From: AC-38 sp033856025
GTDB lineage: Bacteria > Actinomycetota > Thermoleophilia > Solirubrobacterales > Solirubrobacteraceae
Assembly (NCBI GenBank): GCA_033856025.1
Contig: JAWVFQ010000001.1
Coordinates: 1-64,000 of the forward strand
Length of the DNA: 64,000 nucleotides
Reading direction: 5' to 3'
How positions within the stretch are numbered: the stretch's first letter is position 1; every line of letters starts with the position of its first letter. The notes beneath the pieces are model-generated. The model saw only the letters and a program-made list of their open reading frames with translations. It was not told where the DNA came from and made no database searches. The position numbers were made by a program, and so were the translations under genes. This document shows, one piece after another, positions 43,901 through 50,689 of the stretch.

Positions 43901-44717
43901 CCGCGCGCTGCGCCGCCGCCTCCGCCAGGGCGCCCAGCTCCTGCGCCCGCTCGGTGGCGCTCTCGACCTCGCGCGCCGCCTCCTCGGCCGCCTGCTCGCG
44001 CAGCACCCGCTCCTCGGCCAGCGCGTCGCGCGCCGAGGCCTCGGCGGCCCGGGCCTCCTCGGTGGCCGCCGCCTGCATCTGGGCCGCCGTCTCGGCCGTC
44101 TCGCGCGCCGTCTCGGCGCGGCGCATGTCCTCGCGCAGGCGCAGCTGGGCGTGCAGCAGCTCGCGCCGGACGCGGTCGACGTCGGACACCTGGGTCTCCA
44201 GCGCGACCAGCGCGGCGCGGAAGGCCTGGAGCTCGGCCGCCGAGCGCCGCCGCCGGCGGTCGGCCTCCTGCCGGCGCGGGGCCTGGCGGGCCTCGTCGAC
44301 CGACGCGGGCGTCTCGTCGCCGCGGCGCTCGCGCAGGCGGCGCTCGGGGACGCCGCGGCGCTCGCGCAGGCGGCCCTCCGCCTCCCCCGTCGCCTCCACC
44401 GGCGCGGGCAGCTCGACCGCCGCTCCCGGGCCGGCCAGCCCGAACACCACCGCCGCGTCCTCCAGCAGGTCCAGCGGCACCGCGTAGCCGGCGCGCCAGC
44501 CCTGGTCCTCGTCGGCGCCCAGCCCGGCCGCCGCCTCGCGCGGGTCCAGCGCGGCCAGACGGTGCTCCTCGTCGCCCTGGCGCGCCAGCAGATGGGGCGG
44601 CCGGAAGTCGCCCCCGCCCGTGCGCCACCAGCCGCGAACGCGCACGAGCGCGTGACGCTCCGTCGTGGGGATGAACTCGAAGCGCTCGAGCTCGAACGTG
44701 GCCTGTTCGCCGGTCAA
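40962..44717 (-). CDS. very long coiled-coil protein
   Basis: About 1251 residues. The first ~130 form a compact domain (TFELERFEFIPTTERHALVRV, FRPPHLLARQGDEEHRLA) of unknown family. A charged Arg-rich hinge follows (about 120-170), then about 1000 residues of nearly continuous heptad coiled coil rich in Ala, Glu and Arg. Around residues 920-960 three perfect 11-residue repeats (TIQEVRAQAQT type) break the heptad phase. Such rods often organise membranes, chromosomes or the cell surface; no enzyme motif is seen. The longest frame starts at TTG 44747, but a TATCGT box lies ten bases before the in-frame TTG at 44717, so I use 44717. It is divergent from the UDP-sugar decarboxylase gene. Confidence 0.72.
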   Translation of the reverse strand: MTGEQATFELERFEFIPTTERHALVRVRGWWRTGGGDFRPPHLLARQGDEEHRLAALDPREAAAGLGADEDQGWRAGYAVPLDLLEDAAVVFGLAGPGAAVELPAPVEATGEAEGRLRERRGVPERRLRERRGDETPASVDEARQAPRRQEADRRRRRSAAELQAFRAALVALETQVSDVDRVRRELLHAQLRLREDMRRAETARETAETAAQMQAAATEEARAAEASARDALAEERVLREQAAEEAAREVESATERAQELGALAEAAAQRAAQAEARAREYEARAAEAASTVTSTEALAERMRVDADAARAQVAEMEAAVAAADSRASDLESHAEAAQERARALGADVEETQAEAQRAAAQRDELAERLRELGSERDAATEQFRRERAHLEREREAARGEVLTLRSDVERLTAQVEAFEQRAQQAEVRSAAVSEHAEATDRRLAELTTEATNLRDSWGALEAERDAARRRADELAAEATASQRAGAALQGQLDEASAARDALAERLERAEARAVELAAQHAAQVDDLRTRVSELEAALAQTSERATAGQRRGDALDAALEEQTRRADAAEAATGEQARRRESVEAALEAERRTRAELETEVERVRVQAAELESTLARTTAQGEEALGVERGRREALEGRLLEDAAERASLQTALEESARALQSAEASLAEESARREQFESTLDEETRLREQVEATLEQETRLREQLESENRDEASRREALEARLADAGREAEAILTEETERREAAEAALAERTGEAERLEVALAEQTRRGDALDAALTETREQIQVAIAEARQETETILEEEQRRVEALQAELAGAREEAEAAIAEQTSHAESLQAALAEQSARADSLETALAETREQAEAALAEQTTRADALEAALEETRAQAQTAAEEARARAEGAVLEQAARADSLEAALEEASTQAEATIQEVRAQAQTTIQEVRAQAQSTIQEARAQAQAAVEDARQSAEAAVQSARDEAEGAIAEQTARAESLEAALEDARAQARAAAEEARGQAEAAVAEQASRAESLEAVLAERTQRAEALESAVLERAARADSLEAALAEAREAAQRADAEREGLETRLSEADGRALELQAALSEAQETTELLEAQIGEERSRAERAAAAADEARAEMATLRERAQTGDPAVLAQLRQTAADAEHRATQIRKRLADVTAERDTFREAVDGLQRRAREAERASMQVHAASEASAGMTSDRDAQRLAELASITEGQWEMLELAEAAATAARAELEELRRTGPP
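41856..41954. repeat. three 33-base tandem repeats (11-residue hendecads)
   Basis: Units 41856-41888, 41889-41921 and 41922-41954 are near-identical 33-base copies encoding a (TIQExRAQAQx) unit in the coiled-coil gene. Eleven-residue periodicity favours a straighter or right-handed coil. The high DNA identity suggests recent duplication. Confidence 0.8.
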
Positions 44718-44731
44718 CCCACGGGCGACGA

Positions 44732-44737
44732 TATCCT
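44732..44737. promoter_or_regulatory. shared palindromic -10 region
   Basis: The sequence around a GATATC palindrome gives TATCCT on the plus strand (44732-44737, nine bases before the ATG at 44747) and TATCGT on the minus strand toward the coiled-coil gene. One short segment may serve two divergent leaderless transcripts. Confidence 0.4.
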
Positions 44738-44746
44738 CTGCGGCCA

Positions 44747-45694
44747 ATGTCGACCTGCCTGGTCACCGGCGGCGCCGGCTTCCTGGGCTCCCATCTGTGC
44801 GAGGAGCTCCTGCGCCGCGGCAACCGCGTCATCTGCGTGGACAACCTCGAGACGGGCTCGCTGAGCAACATCGAGCACCTCCGCGACCCCGAGTTCGTCC
44901 ACCTCAACACCGACATCATCACGCCGTTCTTCGTCGAGGAGGACGTCGACTTCGTCTACCACCTGGCCAGCCCGGCCAGCCCGATCGACTACCTGCGCCT
45001 GCCGCTGCACACGCTCAAGGTCGGGTCGCACGGCACGCATCACACCGTCGGCCTGGCCAAGCACAAGCGCGCCCGGTTCCTGCTCGCCTCGACCAGCGAG
45101 GTCTACGGCGACCCCCAGGTCCATCCCCAGCCCGAGTCCTACTGGGGCCACGTCAACCCGATCGGCCCCCGGGGCGTCTACGACGAGGCCAAGCGCTACG
45201 CCGAGGCGCTGACGATGGCCTACCACCGCCAGCAGGGCGTGGACACGGCGATCGTGCGGATCTTCAACACCTACGGCCCGCGCATGCGCCCGCACGACGG
45301 CCGCGCCATCCCGACGTTCCTGCGCCAGGCGCTCCAGGACCGCCCGCTCACCGTGTTCGGCGACGGGTCCCAGACGCGCTCCTTCTGCTACGTCGACGAC
45401 CTCATCCGCGGGCTCATCGCGCTGGCGGAGTCCGGCTACCACACGCCCGTGAACATCGGCAATCCTCACGAGTTCACGCTGCTCGAGCTGGCCCAGCAGG
45501 TCATCGAGGTCACCGGCTCGCGGTCGGAGATCGTCTACGAGGCGCTGCCGCGGGACGACCCGCAGGTGCGCCAGCCGGACATCGCCCTGGCGCGCGAGGT
45601 CCTGGGCTGGGAGCCCACGACCGACCTTGCCGAGGGGCTACGCCGTACCATTGAGGCCTCTGGCATCGAGGAGCTGGTCGGCGCCGGACCGTAG
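44747..45694 (+). CDS. UDP-glucuronate decarboxylase-like NAD-dependent sugar epimerase/dehydratase
   Basis: The 315-residue short-chain dehydrogenase has TGGAGFLGSHL (7-17, NAD loop), LASTSEVYGDPQVHPQPE (catalytic Thr/Ser-Glu), and NPIGPRGVYDEAKR with Tyr145 and Lys149. This spacing (SEVYGDPxxHPQPE, NPIGPRxxYDExKR) is typical of UDP-xylose synthase, which converts UDP-glucuronate to UDP-xylose. Related dTDP-glucose dehydratases are less likely because of the PQPE and PIGPR pairs. It would supply a donor sugar to the surrounding transferases. The ATG at 44747 overlaps the longest possible start of the divergent gene. Confidence 0.88.
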   Translation: MSTCLVTGGAGFLGSHLCEELLRRGNRVICVDNLETGSLSNIEHLRDPEFVHLNTDIITPFFVEEDVDFVYHLASPASPIDYLRLPLHTLKVGSHGTHHTVGLAKHKRARFLLASTSEVYGDPQVHPQPESYWGHVNPIGPRGVYDEAKRYAEALTMAYHRQQGVDTAIVRIFNTYGPRMRPHDGRAIPTFLRQALQDRPLTVFGDGSQTRSFCYVDDLIRGLIALAESGYHTPVNIGNPHEFTLLELAQQVIEVTGSRSEIVYEALPRDDPQVRQPDIALAREVLGWEPTTDLAEGLRRTIEASGIEELVGAGP

Positions 45695-45769
45695 GGCCGA
45701 GGGCGGCTCCCGGGCATCCGGGGTAAGGGAAAACCGCTACTTCGCGACAGCAAGGATCGTTTCTGCACC

Positions 45770-47278
45770 ATGGCTGACGGAGGCCTCAGACTGAAGGATC
45801 GTGCGTCGGCGACCGCGCCCGCGGTCGATCTGCCCGAGCGCGACGTGCGCCGCAAGACGCCGCCGGCGTTCTCCTTCCTGCTGCGGATGGAGACGGCGCG
45901 TCGCCTGGCCCGCGTCGCCTCGCTGCTGATCGTCGACTTCGCCGGGATCTACGCCGCGATCCTGTCGGCGCTGGTCATCAAGGCGTCGGTCCGCGGCGGG
46001 CTGGACTGGGGCGCCGTCCTGCACGAGACGCGGCGCACGGTCGCCTTCGCCTACCTGGTCACCGTCCTGCTGTTCGCCGGCTCGTCGCTGTACGCCAAGC
46101 GGGCCGAGCGGCCCGGCCTCTCCCGGATCGTCGCCGCGCTGTTCGAGGTAATGATCGCCGCGGCGATCTTCGCCGTGGCCAGCGGCCAGCGCTTCAGCAG
46201 CTACTACATCTTCTACGGCTCGCTGTTCTTCGCCACGGTCTACGTGGGCCTGCTGCGCTTCGCCTACGAGCGCGTGACCGGCGTGCTGCTGCGCGCCGCC
46301 GGCTACCACCGGCGCGCCGTGCTGGTGGGGACGGGCAAGCACATCGAGGCGGTGGCGCACGCGCTGGGCGACTCCCAGCAGCGCCTGGAGCTCGTGGGCT
46401 ACATCTCGCTGAACCCGCGTCCCGACAACGGGCTGACGTCGCTGGGGCCGATCGACCGCCTGGGCGAGATCCTCGAGCACCACCGGGTGGACGAGGTCAT
46501 CATCGCCGACCCCGACTTCCCCCAGGACCGCGCCGTCGAGCTGGTCGACGAGTCCCACCAGCGGGGCGTCACCGTGCGGGTCGCCCCGTCGACCATGGAG
46601 ATCCTCACGCACCGGGCCGAGCTGGTCCCCGGCCAGTCCGTGCCCCTGTTCGAGCTGCGCCCGCCGGTGTTCGAGGGAATCGACTTCGCCGTCAAGCGCA
46701 CGTTCGACCTGCTCGGCGCCCTGCTGGCGCTGACGCTGTTGAGCCCGCTGCTGCTGCTCATCGCCGGCGCGGTGAAGCTGACGTCGCGCGGGCCGCTGAT
46801 CTACCGCTCGCCGCGCCCGGGAATCGGCGGGCGGCCGTTCGACTGCCTGAAGTTCCGCACGATGAAGACGGGCTCCGACGCGATGCAGGGCGAGCTGGAG
46901 GACCTCAACGAGGCCGACGGCGCGCTGTTCAAGATCCGTCGCGATCCCCGGCTCACCCAGGTGGGCAGCCTCCTGCGCCGGTTCTCGCTGGACGAGCTGC
47001 CCCAGCTGGTCAACGTCCTGCGCGGCGAGATGTCGCTGGTCGGCCCGCGGCCGCTGCCCCAGCGCGACTTCGACCGCCTGGAGGACTGGCACAAGAAGCG
47101 CTACCTCGTCCTGCCCGGGATCACCGGGCTGTGGCAGGTGTCGGGCCGCAGTGAGCTGGACTTCGACGACCTGGTCCGCCTCGACTTCCTCTACCTCGAG
47201 CGCTGGTCGGTCTTCCTGGACCTCACGATCGTCCTCAAGACGATCCCCGCGGTCCTCAAGGGCCAGGGCGCGTTCTAG
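45770..47278 (+). CDS. polyprenyl glycosylphosphotransferase (second chain-initiating enzyme)
   Basis: A 502-residue protein with N-terminal membrane helices (about 40-150), a CoA-binding-like domain (about 175-290) and a sugar transferase domain (about 300-500). Motifs include KRTFDLLGALLALTLLSP (re-entrant helix), GIGGRPFDCLKFRTMKTGSD, LDELPQLVNVLRGEMSLVGP and LPGITGLWQVSGRSELDFDD. The GRSELDFDD end differs from the enzyme at 20768, so it probably transfers a different sugar phosphate. It is followed by Wzm/Wzt genes, suggesting it starts the ABC-exported polymer. Confidence 0.92.
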   Translation: MADGGLRLKDRASATAPAVDLPERDVRRKTPPAFSFLLRMETARRLARVASLLIVDFAGIYAAILSALVIKASVRGGLDWGAVLHETRRTVAFAYLVTVLLFAGSSLYAKRAERPGLSRIVAALFEVMIAAAIFAVASGQRFSSYYIFYGSLFFATVYVGLLRFAYERVTGVLLRAAGYHRRAVLVGTGKHIEAVAHALGDSQQRLELVGYISLNPRPDNGLTSLGPIDRLGEILEHHRVDEVIIADPDFPQDRAVELVDESHQRGVTVRVAPSTMEILTHRAELVPGQSVPLFELRPPVFEGIDFAVKRTFDLLGALLALTLLSPLLLLIAGAVKLTSRGPLIYRSPRPGIGGRPFDCLKFRTMKTGSDAMQGELEDLNEADGALFKIRRDPRLTQVGSLLRRFSLDELPQLVNVLRGEMSLVGPRPLPQRDFDRLEDWHKKRYLVLPGITGLWQVSGRSELDFDDLVRLDFLYLERWSVFLDLTIVLKTIPAVLKGQGAF

Positions 47279-47284
47279 CCCGCG

Positions 47285-47290
47285 TACGCT
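47285..47290 (+). promoter_or_regulatory. -10-like TACGCT before wzm
   Basis: TACGCT ends six bases before the GTG at 47297, in the 18-base gap after the glycosylphosphotransferase stop. It may give the ABC-transporter genes their own leaderless transcript. Confidence 0.35.
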
Positions 47291-47296
47291 TCCCGC

Positions 47297-48070
47297 GTGC
47301 GCTACCGCTATCTCTTCGAGCAGATGGTGCGCCGCGAGCTGCGCCAGAAGTACAAGGGCTCGGCGCTGGGCGTGGCGTGGTACCTGGTCAACCCGCTGGT
47401 GCTGATGGCCGCCTACGCGCTGATGTTCGGCGTCCTGCTCGACGCGGTGCAGATCGACGACTACCCGCTGTTCTTGATCGTGGGGCTGATCGTGTGGGTG
47501 TTCTTCTCGCAGTCCCTGCTGTCCGCCGCCACGTCGCTGCTCGACCAGGCGTCGCTGGTCGGCAAGGTGCGCTTCCCGCGCGAGACCGTCCCCGCGTCGG
47601 TGGTGACCGTCCAGCTCGTGACCTTCCTGGTGCTGCTGGCGCTGGTGGCCCCGGTCGCGGTGGCGATCCGCGGGACGCTGCGCCCGGAGCTGCTGCTGCT
47701 CGTCCCGCTGGTGGGGTGCCTGTTCGCGTTCACGCTGGGCCTGGCGATGGTCGTGGCCGTCCTGCACGCCTACTACCGCGACGTGCAGCCGATCCTGGCC
47801 GCGGCGCTGCTGCCGTGGTTCTTCCTCACGCCGATCTTCTTCCGCGTGTCCGACCTGCCGGGGCTGGAGGGCCACCGCTGGGCCGAGGCGCTGCTGCGCT
47901 GGGCCAATCCCGTGGCGCCGTTCATCGAGGCGGTGCGCCAGGTCCTCTACGCCGGCGCGTGGCCCGGCGCGGGCACGCTGCTCTACGTCGCCGGGGTCTC
48001 GGCGGCGGCGCTGCTCGGCGGGTGGGCGCTGTTCCGCCGCCTCCAGGCCGAGCTGGCGGTGGTGCTGTGA
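47297..48070 (+). CDS. wzm: ABC-2 type polysaccharide export permease
   Basis: The 257-residue protein has six predicted membrane helices and the family opening YLFEQMVRRELRQKYKGSALGVAWYLVNPLVLM read in parts. The mid-sequence LPWFFLTPIFFRVSDLP and the end ANPVAPFIEAVRQVLY are the standard ABC-2 export permease pattern (Wzm/TagG/RfbD). It should form the channel for a lipid-linked polysaccharide, powered by the next gene's ATPase. The GTG start at 47297 gives the expected basic N-terminal cap. Its TGA overlaps the next GTG. Confidence 0.92.
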   Translation: MRYRYLFEQMVRRELRQKYKGSALGVAWYLVNPLVLMAAYALMFGVLLDAVQIDDYPLFLIVGLIVWVFFSQSLLSAATSLLDQASLVGKVRFPRETVPASVVTVQLVTFLVLLALVAPVAVAIRGTLRPELLLLVPLVGCLFAFTLGLAMVVAVLHAYYRDVQPILAAALLPWFFLTPIFFRVSDLPGLEGHRWAEALLRWANPVAPFIEAVRQVLYAGAWPGAGTLLYVAGVSAAALLGGWALFRRLQAELAVVL

Positions 48071-49191
48071 GCGTCCGGCCGGGCGAGGTCGTGCTGGAGG
48101 ACGCGTCGCGCGCGTTCTCCATGCGCGCCGACCGCGGGACCACGCTCAAGGAGCTCGTCTTGCGCCGCCGGGGCCGGGACGCGGCGCCTGTCCAGGCGCT
48201 GGACGGCGTGTCGCTGCGCGTGGCGGCGGGCGAGACCGTTGGCGTGGTGGGACGCAACGGCGCCGGCAAGTCCTCCACGCTGCGCGTTCTGGCCGGGATC
48301 GTCCCGCTCCAGTCCGGGCGTGTGGAGGTGGGCGGGCGCGTCGTGTCGCTGCTCGAGCTGGGCGCCGGGTTCGGCCGGGAGTTCAGCGGCCGCGAGAACG
48401 TCGAGCTCAACGGCGCGCTGCACGGCCTGAGCCGCGAGGAGGTCGCGGCGCGCATGGACGAGGTGCTGGCGTTCTCCGAGCTGGGCGAGTTCGTGGACTC
48501 GCCGGTCAAGACGTACAGCGCGGGGATGCTCGTGCGGCTGGGCTTCTCCATCGCCGCCCACCTGGACGCCGACGTGCTGCTGATCGACGAGGTGCTGGCG
48601 GTGGGGGACGAGGGCTTCCAGCGCAAGTGCCTGCGCCGGATCTCCGAGCGGATCGCGGCGGGAGCCACCCTCGTGCTGGTCTCCCACGACCCCGGCGCCA
48701 TCGAGCGCGTGTGCGAGCGCGTGGTGGTGCTGGACGGCGGCCGCAAGGTCTTCGACGGGCCGGTGTCCGACGGCCTGCTGGCCTATCACCGGCTGATCGG
48801 GACCGAGCACGGCGGGGGCGCCTCGGTGCGCTCCGGGCCCACCGCCGTGGCCGACGTGGAGCTGCGCGACTCCGACGGCCGCGCGCGCCAGGTGTTCCGG
48901 CCCGGCGAGGCGCTGCGGATCGCGCTGCGCCTGGGCGAGGCGGCGCCGGCGCGGCTGGAGCTCGAGGTGCGCGACGAGTCGGGCCGGCCCGTGTTTCGCA
49001 CCGCCACCGAGCCGGCGGGCGAGGCCCTGGAGTTCGAGGTCGAGCGCCTGGCGCTGCTGGGCGGCGACTACGACCTCGTGGCCGGCGACCGGGTCGTGCG
49101 CTTCAGCGTGGCCGACGAGCCGGGCGGCGAGGGCGTGGTCGACCTGCGCGGGACGTGGCGGGTCGTGGCTGCGTCGGGGGCCGGGCGATGA
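48067..49191 (+). CDS. wzt: polysaccharide ABC exporter ATPase with C-terminal carbohydrate-binding-like domain
   Basis: The 374-residue product has GRNGAGKSS (62-70, Walker A), the ABC signature as SAGMLVRL (151-158; Wzt proteins often have SGGM or SAGM), LLIDEVLAVGDEGF (171-184, Walker B) and the switch His207. Residues about 260-374 form an extra beta-rich domain (ADVELRDSDGRARQVFRPGEAL), like the Wzt C-terminal domain that recognises the chain end of O9a-type polymers. The substrate is likely a capped homopolymer or heteropolymer made by nearby transferases. The GTG at 48067 overlaps the permease stop. Confidence 0.92.
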   Translation: MSVRPGEVVLEDASRAFSMRADRGTTLKELVLRRRGRDAAPVQALDGVSLRVAAGETVGVVGRNGAGKSSTLRVLAGIVPLQSGRVEVGGRVVSLLELGAGFGREFSGRENVELNGALHGLSREEVAARMDEVLAFSELGEFVDSPVKTYSAGMLVRLGFSIAAHLDADVLLIDEVLAVGDEGFQRKCLRRISERIAAGATLVLVSHDPGAIERVCERVVVLDGGRKVFDGPVSDGLLAYHRLIGTEHGGGASVRSGPTAVADVELRDSDGRARQVFRPGEALRIALRLGEAAPARLELEVRDESGRPVFRTATEPAGEALEFEVERLALLGGDYDLVAGDRVVRFSVADEPGGEGVVDLRGTWRVVAASGAGR

Positions 49192-49547
49192 GCGAGCCGG
49201 CCACTCCCGAGGAGGCGGCGGCCGAGGCGGCTCGCCGCGCGCGCGCGCGGCAGCATCCGGACGCCGAGTTTCTCGAGGAGCTGGGCGAGGACACGCGCGG
49301 CGGCCTGGCGCGGCTGCACGAGTGGGCGGTGATCGACGTGGAGCCCGACGCGGTCCGCTCGACGCGCCGCGGCGGGGCGCCGGTGACGCGGTTCAAGCGC
49401 TTCCTGGCCCGGATGCTGGGCCAGTACCACAACGAGCAGAACGCCCAGATCGGCCGCTTCAACGTGCACCTGCTCGGCTACGTGGCGCAGCTGGAGGAGC
49501 GCGTGGCCGAGCTGGAGGAGCGCCTCCGCTCCCAGCCGCCCGAATGA
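49188..49547 (+). CDS. small coiled-coil protein in the ABC-exporter operon
   Basis: The 119-residue protein has an Ala/Glu/Arg-rich N-terminus, a central segment (LHEWAVIDVEPDAVRSTRRG, then TRFKRFLARMLGQYHNEQNAQ) and a C-terminal heptad run (QLEERVAELEERLRSQ). Similar modules occur fused to methyltransferases in some cell-wall polymer operons, which suggests a scaffold or chain-length ruler. No catalytic motif is visible. The start ATG at 49188 overlaps the Wzt stop (ATGA) and its own stop overlaps the next start. Confidence 0.7.
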   Translation: MSEPATPEEAAAEAARRARARQHPDAEFLEELGEDTRGGLARLHEWAVIDVEPDAVRSTRRGGAPVTRFKRFLARMLGQYHNEQNAQIGRFNVHLLGYVAQLEERVAELEERLRSQPPE

Positions 49548-50599
49548 GCGTCCTGCAGCTGCTGTCGGGCGCCGGCCCCTACGACGCCATCACCAACCAG
49601 GCGCTGGCCTGGGGGCGGATCCTGGCGGCGGAGGGGATCGCCGGCGAGGTGCTGGCGGCGCAGATGGACCCGGCGCTGGACGGCGCGGTGGGTCGGATCG
49701 AAGGGCTAACGGGACGTGTGGAGTCCGACGACCTGCTGGTGATCCACTACTCGGCGTACGCGCCGGCGCTGGAGCGCGCGCTCGCGCTCCCGGCGCGCAA
49801 GCTGCTCGTCTACCACAACATCACGCCGGCGCAGTACCTGTGGGAGCACGAGCCGTACGTGGCGATGCTGTGCGCGCTGGGGCGCGAGCGGCTGGCCGCG
49901 TTCGCGGGGCGCGTGGACGGGGCCGTGGCGCCGTCGGAGTTCAGCGCGCGCGACCTGGTCGCCGCCGGGTTCGCGGATGTGCGCGTGGACCGGCGGCTGT
50001 ACGACCTGGACCGGGGGCGATTGGAGCCGGGCTCCGAGGGTGTCGCGGGGTCGGGCGCCGGGCCGACGGTCGTGTTCGTCGGGCGCCTCTCGCACAACAA
50101 GCGCCAGGACCGGCTGGTGAAGGCGTTCGCGCTCTACCAGCGGGCGTACGCGCCGGAGGCGCGGCTGGTGCTGCCGGGCAACCCGGGGTCGGGGACGTAC
50201 GGGCCCTTCCTGGCCGGGCTGGCGGCGGAGGCGGGGGCGCGCGGCGTCGAGCTTGCGGGCGGGCTGCCGCAGCCCGCGCTGAACGCGATCTACGCCAGCG
50301 CCGACGTGTTCGTGTGCCTGTCCGAGCACGAGGGGTTCTGCATCCCGCTGCTGGAGGCGCTGCACTTCGGGCTGCCGGTGGTGGCGCGGCGGGCCGCCGC
50401 GGTCCCGGAGGTGCTGGGGGACGCGGGGGTGTTGCTGGACGATCCGGACCTGGCGACGGTGGCCGAGGCGATCGACCTGTGCGTGTCGGGGTCCGCGTTG
50501 CGCGCCGAGCTGGCGGCGCGGGGGGCTCGGCGGCTGTCGGAGTTCTCCGCCGACGCCACGCGCGACGCCGTGCTGGCCGCCGTGCGGCCGTTGCTCTGA
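49544..50599 (+). CDS. GT4 family glycosyltransferase
   Basis: A 351-residue GT-B enzyme. The opening is LQLLSGAGPYDAITNQALAW. A middle part has LLVYHNITPAQYLWEHEPYV, as seen in transferases that recognise lipid-linked acceptors. The donor half has TVVFVGRLSHNKRQDRLVKAF and LSEHEGFCIPLLEALHFGLPVVA. It is translationally coupled to the coiled-coil gene (ATGA) and ends the 45770-50599 unit. The gap downstream (50600-50689) is relatively AT-rich and separates convergent genes; no clear terminator is seen. Confidence 0.88.
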   Translation: MSVLQLLSGAGPYDAITNQALAWGRILAAEGIAGEVLAAQMDPALDGAVGRIEGLTGRVESDDLLVIHYSAYAPALERALALPARKLLVYHNITPAQYLWEHEPYVAMLCALGRERLAAFAGRVDGAVAPSEFSARDLVAAGFADVRVDRRLYDLDRGRLEPGSEGVAGSGAGPTVVFVGRLSHNKRQDRLVKAFALYQRAYAPEARLVLPGNPGSGTYGPFLAGLAAEAGARGVELAGGLPQPALNAIYASADVFVCLSEHEGFCIPLLEALHFGLPVVARRAAAVPEVLGDAGVLLDDPDLATVAEAIDLCVSGSALRAELAARGARRLSEFSADATRDAVLAAVRPLL

Positions 50600-50689
50600 T
50601 TTGGGCGTCTACGGCGCCGGTTAGGGGGTCGGTTTGGGCCGGGACTCGGCCCTTTGCGACGTTGACTACCTATATGGTTGTTAACGTCG

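Noticed and set aside
45737..47875. 712-residue minus-strand open frame opposite the phosphotransferase and wzm
   Set aside because: Gln/His/Arg-rich composition with no domains; the plus strand encodes complete known enzymes.
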